From: Babesia bovis T2Bo
Taxonomy: Eukaryota > Apicomplexa > Aconoidasida > Piroplasmida > Babesiidae
DNA: 64,000 bases
NCBI RefSeq assembly: GCF_000165395.2
Contig: NC_010575.1
Location: 667,001 to 731,000, forward strand
Reading direction: 5' to 3'
The translations under genes and the position numbers were made by a program. Below, in pieces: positions 32,400-42,200 of this stretch; position 1 is the first letter of the stretch; every line of letters starts with the position of its first letter. The notes beneath the pieces were generated by a model that worked only from the letters and a program-made list of their open reading frames with translations, made no database searches and was not told the DNA's origin.

Positions 32400-33860
32400 A
32401 TGTCAACTTCCACTGCACTAATAAATCAGTGGACTTTGGATTTTGTCCGTGCTGTGGACACTCGGGATGGCACGTTGCTAGCGCAGTTGATACGCCATCG
32501 TTGCGATAAGCTTAGGTATAATGTCGCCAGACAACTGGATGAGGTAATGAGACCATCATTGTGTCATATTTGACAGGCAACAATCGAAAATGACTGCTAC
32601 CAAGTATTCCAGCGATTCGACGGGATATACGGAACAGAGATGAAACACTTTTTGACCCATTATACCAAAGTGGCGCTATGTATATCAAATAACGCTGCGC
32701 CCTGGGACGATATATTGAAGAAGTCATTCAAACTAGTTGATATGTGGATGGACCTGTACTTATCCCAAACCAACATCGATTACAATTGGCTAGTTCCGTC
32801 TCTTCATACTCTCTGTAACCTGGTTTCCCGAATCGGTTTAATGGTGTGTTGTACTTGACACCGTAACCATATGCAGGCCGATCGTTCATCAGAAGATAGT
32901 GGAGAGGACGAAGACAAGGACAAGTATATGAAGCAGGTCCTTAGTAATATACGAAGTAAAATGGGTAGAGTCAGAGGTGACGTCACCAGGCACCCAGCCT
33001 ATATCATACTGCTTTGCCATTCTATAAAGGGATGCATTCAGGTAGGAAGTCATTCTTAGGTGTTATCCTTCACAGCTTGGTAACATGCAAATGGCAGCCG
33101 GTTTCTTGAAGACTATTGAATCGCAGTGGGTGGAAATTAAACAGTGTTCAATCTGTTTAGCATTATCAACTACTCCAGGGCCTTCAGGGGGCCGCTAATC
33201 AACTATCGCTACTACCTCGGCAAGTTGCATATGCAAAAGGGGGATTATCAGGAGGTAGTAATATTAGAGAATATTGTATACTGCTCCAGGGCGATGAACA
33301 TCTATCCTGGGCATTCTCAAATACATTGCCTAATTCCATCAAGATGAGGAAGTAGGTTTACAAAAGGTGAATTCACTGGATACAGGCAAATCCTGGAATG
33401 TATAGTAGTAGTCCGAATTGGCTTAGGTAAATTACCTTCAATGCAGCTACTACAAAAATATGACCTTGGGGCTTACTGTGATATTATACGTGCAGTCAAG
33501 CTTGGAGACATCAAGCTGTTCACAGAAACTATCGAGAGGCACTTTGATACATTCACCTCCCAGGGCACTGTGCTCTGTGTGGAGCAGCTTAAATACATCG
33601 CCTATCGCAGTCTTATCAAAAACGTAAAACAGTGGTGGAATACCAATGTTCCCGAATCTAAGCAGAACATGCTATCGGTTGAGTTGCTTACTCATGTACT
33701 CAAATGGCAGATGCCGTATATAACCGACCAAGAGATGCTATGCATATGTGTCAACCTGATTAGACGTGGGCTCATCAAAGGTTACGTATCCTGGGAGAGG
33801 TTGATGATTGTCTTTAGCAACATCGAACCTTTCCCACCCATTAGCTCATGTGTACTCTAA
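32400..33860 (+). CDS. PCID2: PCID2/Thp1-like PCI-domain protein (TREX-2 mRNA export complex)
   Basis: Spliced gene with about eight exons. Those I can place firmly are 32400-32543, 32577-32843, 32877-33041 and, from 33076, a chain of short exons separated by about 35-nt introns, ending in a long last exon to 33860. The middle has FRGPLINYRYYLGKLHMQKGD, the TPR-like part of the PCI scaffold. The end has LLQKYDLGAYCDIIRAVKLGD, then NLIRRGLIKGYVSWERL and a terminal PFPPIS, all matching the PCID2/Thp1 winged-helix region. In TREX-2 the protein pairs with Sac3/GANP and Sem1 to link transcription with mRNA export through nuclear pores. It is a housekeeping gene enclosed by VESA genes on both sides. 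Confidence 0.86.
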
Positions 33861-34843
33861 GGTTCCATTGGACATATAGGAGTCAACTTTCTAGTGAATA
33901 ACATATCGTAATGATTCATCACAAAGTAGCATACGTAGGCAATGGGTATACAACAAAATATATCATCGTTGGTGGCATTTCAATCATTTGTAGAGATCTA
34001 CTGAGATTGGGACAATCACAGCACCTACAGAAGTAGGACTGAACGCAAGGTACCGTTATATGTCGCCCTTGAAAAACTCACTATTATACCGCACTTTGGA
34101 AAACGTGAGAGGATAGATATTGAGTGTTAAAGTAAATCTTGACATAAAAACTAATATTCGCTATACATGACACCATTTAATGTACAGGTGGTATAAATGT
34201 ATAACAATGCTGTATAGCGAGGTAGATCATTAGTGCAGTAGTGAGAGTGTATCTAACGGTATAACCAAGAGTCTAGGTTAGAGATTCACGTTAACATCTT
34301 CTTCGGGTGAGGTCTAATTAACGACCACAAGATGATAAATCACTCAGTCGACAGTGGCCCTATATTGGAGTGTGTTCATTGTCAATATTGACTAACCATA
34401 TGGAAGATAGCGGTTAATGTATAGTACCTCCTTGGCACTCTTCCAGTAGTGTTGGTGATTTCTTTAGAATTAATTCCTACATTCCATTTAATCATTACAG
34501 GCACTCTTTTATAGCTGAGTGTTGCAATTTGTTATAATAGGGTCTATGGGTTGTCATTCCATCTGCAGATATGATAACCAGGATAACGATGACTGCTAGG
34601 TCATGAAGGGTGCTATTGAATCACTCTCCTAGTGATTAACTCCCCTAGACACCATCTCCACTGTACTTATCCCTGAGATGTATCACGGATCAACTACAGC
34701 ATCGATATTCATTAAACCTATTCACAACCCTGATACTAACTAACGCATTACAGTGACGTAGCTCTAACAAAACATTGACCCTGTCTGATCCCCTTCGAGT
34801 AGTGTGTAATACTACGGAGTACTGTTAGAGTACCCCCTGTCAA
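33861..34843. other. Gene-poor AT-rich stretch, no gene seen
   Basis: Nearly 1 kb between the stop codons of the PCID2 gene and the convergent 11-exon VESA gene. I find no frame, repeat or RNA I can support. Confidence 0.5.
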
Positions 34844-37800
34844 TTACTTCCCACCAAAAAACTCCAATATCCCCCTTCCCTTCTTCTTTCCCACCATCAG
34901 TACCTCCCATGGGCTCAGACTGCCCTTCCTGAACCATCCCCTACAATGCGACCTCATATGTGTCCAGTCCAGTGGCCATATGGCACCAAAGGCAAGGTAC
35001 AGTACCGCTACTAGCCACGCCAAGGTCAGTACAAAGATCCAGGGGAGCCTGGTGGTGTAGATGAGCTGGTTTATTTCGTGGTGGAGGCCTTTTTTGGCGC
35101 TGTCCAATTGCTCACCGCCTAGGACTCCCTTCAAGGTCTCCAGGAAATCGTGACACTTCTTAGGTTCACCACCTACTACAGTATTACCCCTAGTGCACTG
35201 TTGCGCCCAAGGCGCCCTTATAGAACTTTTACCAAAAGTGGTACTACACTTTCGCTAGCACTGTCTTTACAGTGTTACTAGAACTTACCTCCAGCGTCGT
35301 GCAACTCCGTTACATTACCATACCCAAAGCCATACTTGTACAACACCGGCAGTACCCCGGTACATGATACGACAGAGGTACACTGACAGACTCCGCCACC
35401 ACCACCACCACTGCATGGCATACCGTGACTTCCTGCTTTACACGACTCTCCACATCCAACAGCTCCTGCCTTACCTACTACATCATTAATCCATATGATA
35501 CGGTTGCGCGCCGTACTAAAGGATATTGTTGCGCCGAAGGCGCCCCTATCTCTACGGCGCGCCACTATAAGCACTAGAACTCACCTCTACCACACCCATC
35601 ACCTCTACAATCCACCTTCTTGAACTCCTCTTTCAACCCCTCTAGTCCTTTCTCAAACTTTTCAATCAAATAGACCAACCATGACAGGTAGGTCCCGGCC
35701 ATCAAGGGACTCAACTGGCCATACTGCTGGCCACTCAGAGGAGAGAGGTATGGACTGCCGGTAGAGCACCCTGAGAGACAACTGAGAGTGCCATTAGTAC
35801 CGTTCGACTCAGCGGTAGTACCACTGAACTTATCCAGTGCCGTGACCAGGGTTTCACCCTTCTTTACCATTCCGAGACCAACATTTTCTACCTCATCCCT
35901 TAGTTTACTCCATACACTTTTTGCTGTGAAATTCCATGACTGGCGTGCCCCAATGTAGACTATATAGTAATAGAACCCAAAGAGGTCACCCAGAGTCCGT
36001 GGCACCGTGGGAGTGATACATGCCAGTAGTCTCAGTAGTACCACTAGGGTGCCATGGCACTTCTCTGGGTCACAGTAGTACTCCAGGAGATGTGATATTG
36101 TATTCCCAGTGCAGTGGGCAGGGTACTTCTGCTGCTGGCCTGCTACAGGATTAGTCCATGTAATATACTGTGGGACGTACCTGGTGGCTTCGTTGTCAGT
36201 TCTGCCTGCTTATGGGTACCCTGGGTTAAATCTGTGCATACCATGAGTCACTGTTAGTCACTATTGGTTACTGTGGCGCCCAGGGGGTGCCCCTAGGGTA
36301 TATATACAGTGCCCTAGGGGTGCCATATAGAGTACAGGGACGTACCTTTGAAGTGATTGTCTTTGTCCCATCCCATAGGGACGGGACATAACTCTGGATA
36401 CTCTTTGTGTGGCCCTTTAACTTCACCGCTAGGAGTGACAATCTTGTTCATGTGCTCTTCTATATCCGGATAACTTTGTTTACGGCTGTTGAGATCTACT
36501 CCTATGGTTTGATTGCAGGCCATTGTTCCTATTGCGTCACACAAGAAGCCCTGTAACGCTGACACGCTAGTACTACCCGCACCACTCTGTAATCCACAAT
36601 TCTTCGTGTGGTCTCCAGCACCACTACTACCTGCTACACCATGAATCCATATGACACTGTTGCGCGCCGTACTAACGGGCACTGTCAAGTACCATCAATG
36701 TGGCGCGCATAAAGTTATATTACTAACCTTTTGTTTCGCATATCCATATTTTAGCACCCGAACCACTCACTCCACTACCATACCTACAACTATTCCAGCC
36801 CAGCACACTTCCATTCTCCACTCCCACCATGCATTGCTTCCTCAGGAAATAGAGCTGGTAGAAGCAGTGGTAGACATATACCCTCAGTTGGTCCAGGCAC
36901 TGGGCGGGACTAATGTCCATCTGGAAGCCAAAGAGCCCATTGGCGTACATCCCATGTAGGGGGCCTACACATAGTGTTAGTGACTAGTGCTGCTAGGGTA
37001 CTTACCAAACTTGGAGACTTCCAGGTGGTACCCCCTGTAGCAGACTTGGCCTTCCTTGAGTTTTCCGGGGGAACCTGCTGGTGCCGGTGCGGCTGCTGGA
37101 GCTGTCGCTGCCTGTGTCTTGTCTTTATCCTCGAGTTTACACCTCTTAGAACTAGGGTCTTCCTTATGCTTGGGACACCTCTTGTCATCAGTAGTAGTAC
37201 TACTACTGCTACCACTTCCTCCTCCTCCACCACCACCTACTACACCATTACTCCACATGACTACCCCTAGGGCACTGTTGCGCCGAAGGCGCCCTTATAT
37301 ATAGCACTAGAGTAATGTACTCACCTCCCGGCGTCTTATCTACCTCCTTTTCTATGGTCCCCTGGATACCGATGAGTACCAGTGGGCAGTAGCCACAGGC
37401 GGCCATTAGGTAGTGGGTTACACAGTCTTTCTTGAGGTCTGTCTTGTCACCATCATCTTGTCCATGGATCTCTATTTTATCCACTGTTTCCTGTGGATTA
37501 GTCTCTTTTCTGGGATACTTATCATGCATCCTATCCACCAGTGCCCTGTACCCCTGACTATAGGGCAATGCACTTAGCCAGTAGAGGATCTCCCGGATGG
37601 TCCTGGGTTTCCTAGGAGCACTAGGGGCTGGCTTCGCCGGGGTAGTCACTCCCTTCGCCCCGGCACTGCCTGCCCTGAAGTACCCACTGGCCAGGATGTG
37701 GAGTACCAATAGGGGGTACTGCTCACATAATTTCTCACTAGTACCCTTGCCAGCTTCCTTTGCCTTATCATAGATACTACTGTAGTACTCAGCTACACTA

Positions 37801-38879
37801 TCTGGGTCACATTGGTACTACAGAGGATGTGGACTTACCCTTAGTAGCAACACCGTTCTTGAATTCGTTCCATTTCATATCTTTATTTGTCAACAATTCG
37901 TTTATAAATGTTCCCTTCTTCCCGGTACCTACTCCACCATGACTCCACATGGCTACCCTAGGCAGTACTTACCTCCCTGATTCAACCTCTCCAGGTCATA
38001 GCCCATGGCCGCCATGAATGAGCCGAGACCAGCCTTGGTAAGATCACTACTGATATCGTGCAGCTTACTATCGCTCCACCTATCCTTGCCACTCCCATCC
38101 TTGGTCAACCATCCCAACTGACTGAGTCCACTCCAGATGAGACATACTGACCCTAGGAAAATACGGGCCAGGAGGTGGACCTTAGAGGGGTCATTAGTCG
38201 TAGTAGTTGTACTACCTGCTATAGCATGAGTCACTGTCAGTACTAATGGGTACTTACCTGGTGTACCATTGACTATGTCAGTCCATAGAGCTTCCGTCTT
38301 GTTATATGCTGATTTATAGCAGCATTGTTTCGGATTAGTGGCACATTGGCAAGTACCACTACCACTAGTACCGGGACTACAACACTGAGCACCACCACCA
38401 CCAGTACCAGGACATTCACACACCTTTCCTATTCCTTTATCCCCCTTAAGACAACACTCATCTTCCTTATCATTCCACCCAACCCACTTCTGCAGTCCCA
38501 GTGCCAACTGCTCTATCAGTGTCTTTATAACCTCGGTGCCACCGGCGCAGGTATCCCTGGCAGCACTAGTGCTGCCACCAAGGAGTCCCAGGTCCGTGAG
38601 CACTGGTTGTGCTATGGTAAGTTCCTCCTTTAGGAGTATGTCGTCCCAGTACCTCTGTTGGCTGGGACCAGGGGACCCCGGGGACCTGGCGTCATACAGT
38701 AGGTCCTTCACTGCCTTGGCCAAGAAGCAGAGGCAACCGAATTGGGGAGGTGTTGCCGGCTTCGCCGGCGCATTCTTCTTACCATCCCTACCAGTTACCC
38801 TCAGGACCCAGTCAATGGCCTCCTTCAGGTTGGTGGGAGCCTGGGTGAGGCTGGTGTAAGGGGTCCACTTCTGTGCCAT
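34844..38879 (-). CDS. Variant erythrocyte surface antigen (VESA1 family), complete, 11 exons
   Basis: Exons: 38879-38258, 38215-37973, 37928-37839, 37801-37325, 37236-37006, 36964-36728, 36630-36346, 36231-36181, 36139-35585, 35474-35289 and 35172-34844. They sum to 3,306 nt, exactly 1,101 residues plus stop, so the gene is intact. In order: APTNLKEAIDWVLRVTGRDG; a Cys-rich insert (CECPGTGG then CCSPGTSGSGTCQC); HLLARIFLGSVCLIWSGL; KPRTIREILYWLSALPYSQG; CTSVVSCTGVLPVLYKYGF; and the last-exon membrane helix LPWIFVLTLAWLVAVLYLAF with PLDWTHMRSH. All ten introns are phase 1. The gene is divergent from the VESA gene at 39287, the head-to-head layout of the B. bovis ves expression site. Five introns carry GC hairpins. 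Confidence 0.92.
35203..35215. repeat. ves intron hairpin (GCGCC-CAA-GGCGC)
   Basis: A perfect 5-bp stem with a three-base loop in the last intron (116 nt) of the 11-exon VESA gene. It is one member of the 13-bp hairpin family in the island. Confidence 0.85.
35506..35562. repeat. Nested inverted repeat in ves intron
   Basis: Outer arms GCGCGCCGTA (35506-35515) and TACGGCGCGC (35553-35562) enclose the inner 13-bp hairpin GCGCC-GAA-GGCGC (35531-35543). The whole element lies inside a 110-nt intron and could form a cruciform in DNA or a long stem in RNA. Confidence 0.85.
36663..36710. repeat. GCGCGCC / GGCGCGC inverted repeat in ves intron
   Basis: Arms GCGCGCC near 36663-36670 and GGCGCGC near 36701-36708 lie in the 97-nt intron. 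The flank around the first arm (tccatatgaNac then gcgcgccgtactaa) nearly repeats the one in the intron at 35475-35584, which suggests the introns are homogenised by recombination. Confidence 0.75.
37280..37292. repeat. ves intron hairpin (GCGCC-GAA-GGCGC)
   Basis: A perfect 5-bp stem with a GAA loop in the 88-nt intron, flanked by cactgtt on one side and cctta on the other, the same flanks as other copies. Confidence 0.85.
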
Positions 38880-38968
38880 TATGTTACCACCCCTTGTTTC
38901 GAGAGTGTCCAGTAGCACGAGTGGTCAGTGGTAGTGGCTATAGGGGTGGAATCCTATATAATACAGTG

Positions 38969-38981
38969 GCGCCTTCGGCGC
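38969..38981. repeat. Spacer hairpin, left arm copy (GCGCC-TTC-GGCGC)
   Basis: A perfect 5-bp stem followed by gacagt. It pairs as an inverted copy with 39170-39182 in the divergent VESA spacer. Confidence 0.85.
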
Positions 38982-39169
38982 GACAGTGTCCTAGGGGATT
39001 CCACTGTAACAACGGCGTCGCCACCATGGTAATACCTTAGGATTCTCTATTTAGTAGCACCTCTTACTCAATAGCAATACCACCTCTGAGTATACTACCC
39101 TAGTAGATTCCCATAGGTAGTGGTGGAATCCCACAGAACAGTATGCGCGCCACTGTAACGGTTACTGTC

Positions 39170-39182
39170 GCGCCGAAGGCGC
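39170..39182. repeat. Spacer hairpin, right arm copy (GCGCC-GAA-GGCGC)
   Basis: Reverse complement of the left copy, preceded by actgtc. Beyond it lies a further cgggcgcgc block that the left arm lacks, so the two arms are similar but not identical. Confidence 0.85.
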
Positions 39183-39286
39183 CCCTTCTACACGGGCGCG
39201 CTCAGTATATATAGCATTCCACCCCGATAGCCACTCCACTCCCTCACCACTGTGAGTACTCTTGAGTACTCCTAAAGGCACTGATA

Positions 39287-42200
39287 ATGGCCGTGAATAG
39301 CACTTTCACGCCGAAGGCGTCACTAACAGAAGCACCCACCAACCTGAAGGAGGCCATTGACTGGGTCCTGAGGGTTACTGGTAGGGATGGTAAAGAGAAC
39401 AAAGATGGTACGTTACCATAGACATATGGATATAAGGGCGCCTTCGGCGCTCCGTACTATATAGACTCACTATTTTACAGAATGTATATGTGGCCTGGCG
39501 GCGGCAGTGGCTGACCTATTGCAGTCAGTAGAACTGGAGTACCATGGTAAGTACTGAGTAGTATAGTAGTTCAGCACCATTATAGGCTATCAAGGTGATA
39601 CCAAGGAAGCGGATACTACCGGGAAAAACAATCTGGCCACCGAAAAGCAAGTCACAGACCGCCTCAATGGACTATTCTCCCTGGTACAGGGTCTGGGTGG
39701 CACTGCAGTGGTCCGGACCTATATAGACCAGTTGGCACAGATACTCAGTGCACTCGTTGGGTGGAGTAAGATAGAGACGTGTAAGGGCAGTGGGTGCAAA
39801 AGCACGGATGGTAGTAGGAATTGCAAGTATGGTGGCAAAGGTCACGGTGGATCACAGTGCTGCTGCAGCTCAGGTGGCGCTGCACAACACAAGGGCAGTC
39901 CCTGGTGTTGCAAGGAAAATGGTGGCAGGAGGACTATGAACTGCGCCAATGGTTGTTGCAGTCATGGTGGCCCGAGCTGCAAGTATCTAGATGATGTAAA
40001 TGATAATGACAACTGTGACAAGTGTGAATGTAAGATATTCGACGACAACGGCCACCACCTGGGCAGAGGGTGTACAAGGTGTAAGGGTAGTGGTGGTAGT
40101 GATTGTAGCTGTGAAAGCGATTGTACTACTTCTGGTAAGTGCAAATGCGCTGGAAAAGGCAAATGCTGCAAGTGTTATTGCACGAGTTGTTCGAAGTGTA
40201 AGATGGATGCGAAGTGCGTTTGCACCACCGAGGAGAGCATTATACTATCCAGATCAACATACGTAGAGGTCAGCATAGAGCGCTATATGTCATCATACTC
40301 AAAAAACAAACACAATCATCCAACATGGAATGATCTGAAGGAAAGTGCTTCTAATCGCCACCACTGTGCCCAAATCCTCCTGGGATCAGTATGTCTCATC
40401 TGGAGTGGCATTACTTATATGTATTGGACTGGAAAGTGGGCCACGGGTAGTCCATACTGGAATAATCACATCCTGGATGGCAGTGGCCTAGATGATGGTA
40501 CACTATCCCAATGGTTACAGGCCCTAGGGTTTCCTAGGGATATGTTGAATAACGGTGGTCCTGGAAATAGAATGGATGGACTGATTAACGATGAGTTAAA
40601 GGAGAGGTTGTTTCTAGGGTTTATTCACCCTGATGACGAAGCTGCGAAGGAAACTTGGGGTAATACAGCTAGAGTGCCAACAAGTATGAACTGTGCAGGA
40701 TTTGTACACACTATACATAGGGATTCATTTCATCAGGGAGCTACTGTGTTCAGGAATGGCACTACCTCTGGTAATACTGACCAGGATATTAACCAGCACA
40801 AACGAGGTGCTCTCTTCAAACTCTATATCCTATCATGTGCCTATTTTACAGGGTTACAGAAAAAGACTACTGAGAGTAATAGTCTACGTCACCCGAAGAC
40901 CATCCGGGAAATCTTATACTGGCTTAGTGCATTGCCATATAGTACGGCATACCCCAAAATACTGCAGCACGGCAAAGAGAGACTAGAAGAGGTACTCAAG
41001 AAACCCGGGGATAGTGACTCTACCAATGGAGAGACACAACTTAAGTTTCACCAAACAGGCCGCGATTATCCCATTACAGTAGATGAATACAACCTCTTTG
41101 CCCACTTCCAAGCAGTGACTCAGTACTGCCCACTGGTCCTCATAGGTATCCAAGGTGGACTCAAAGGCACTGACGAAACACTAGGACCTCCCATCCACTC
41201 CCTCTACGCCAACACGGAGTGCCACTTCACCTACCCAGCAGTGCCCATTCAAGCATACAACCAGGTGGTCCACTACATTAGGGCTCTGTTCTACCAGCTC
41301 TACTTCCTAAGGAAGCAATGTGCCGTGAAGGTTACTTGTGGAGGCAAATGGCGTGAATGTAGGTATGGAAATGGGGTAGTCTCCAAGGGGGTAATTAGCT
41401 GGATGTGCCTGGGGTGTAGCCCCATGGAACATGATAGGAAAAAGAGGGTGGGGAAGGTAAAGGGGGAGTTGAGAAAAGTAGTGCCCCAGGGGACATCAGA
41501 GGAGCTCGTGAAGGCCCTAAAGGAATTACTTTTGAAGATTGGTGATGTAGTGGTACAATTGGGTAATGCCCAGGAGAGGTTGGATAGGGGAGAGATTGTT
41601 CTGACGGGAGTGAAGAATGCACTAAATAAAGTATTTGCAGGGGTGTATCCGAATGGGAAGTATGGGAAGAATTTTAAGGATGTACTATATGAGGTACTAG
41701 AGAAATTGGAGGAGGAGAAGGTGAAGGGACTAGAGAACCTGAAAGGAATCAAGCATGATGGGGAGACATCACAGGCAATAAGTCAGGCCAGGAAGGCACT
41801 AGAGGCGGCTAAAAAGAACGCTGGAAAAGGTGCTGGTTATATTGATCCATGTAAGAATGCGGTGAGTGCTGCTATCCATGGGTTTCATCAGGTATTGGAG
41901 ATATTTAAGAAGTGGTTCACAGATACATCAAAAGGGCTCGACGGTCACAAAGAGGGACTGTTAAAAGCTACAGAGCAACTCATCTCCATCTGCACCTCTC
42001 CCAAATGCAGCGCATGTGCAAAGCACATCGACAAGTGTGGCCGACAGGGAGAAAAAAAGACCTGTGAGAAGTGCCTCCAACCCACTACCACTGGTGTCCC
42101 CTCCCCCCTCCAGGCATTTCTCGATGACAGGTTACCAGGTTTTAGTTGTAGAGAGGTGGTGAACGATGAGAGCGCACAGCCAGACTACCCCTTGGCTTCA

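Larger units (their letters stand above)
38880..39286. promoter_or_regulatory. Divergent VESA spacer with quasi-palindrome, probable bidirectional promoter
   Basis: This 407-bp spacer separates two head-to-head VESA start codons. The segment at 38934-38964 (gtggctataggggtggaat then ctatata) recurs inverted at 39204-39234 (tatatag then attccaccccgatagccac). Further in, the 13-bp hairpin at 38969-38981 with its cgacagt flank recurs inverted at 39170-39182, so the spacer folds about an axis near 39,084. TATA-like strings sit in both arms, each about 50-85 bp from its start codon. B. bovis ves1 alpha/beta pairs are known to share quasi-palindromic bidirectional promoters; the function here is inferred from that. 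A second GC block, ggcgtcgcc near 39015, lies in the centre. Confidence 0.8.

Noticed and set aside
36977..37304. Several plus-strand and shifted frames with Gly/Ser/Ala/Pro runs
   Set aside because: Shadows of the minus VESA exon at 37006-37236, whose GC-rich repeats keep all frames open.
34844..38879. Reading the minus VESA gene as a set of broken pseudogene pieces
   Set aside because: Ten introns with regular borders restore one frame of exactly 1,102 codons including stop, so the gene is intact.
41300..41752. Minus-strand frame of 150 codons rich in Phe, Ser and Pro
   Set aside because: Antisense shadow of the helical insert in the plus VESA gene.
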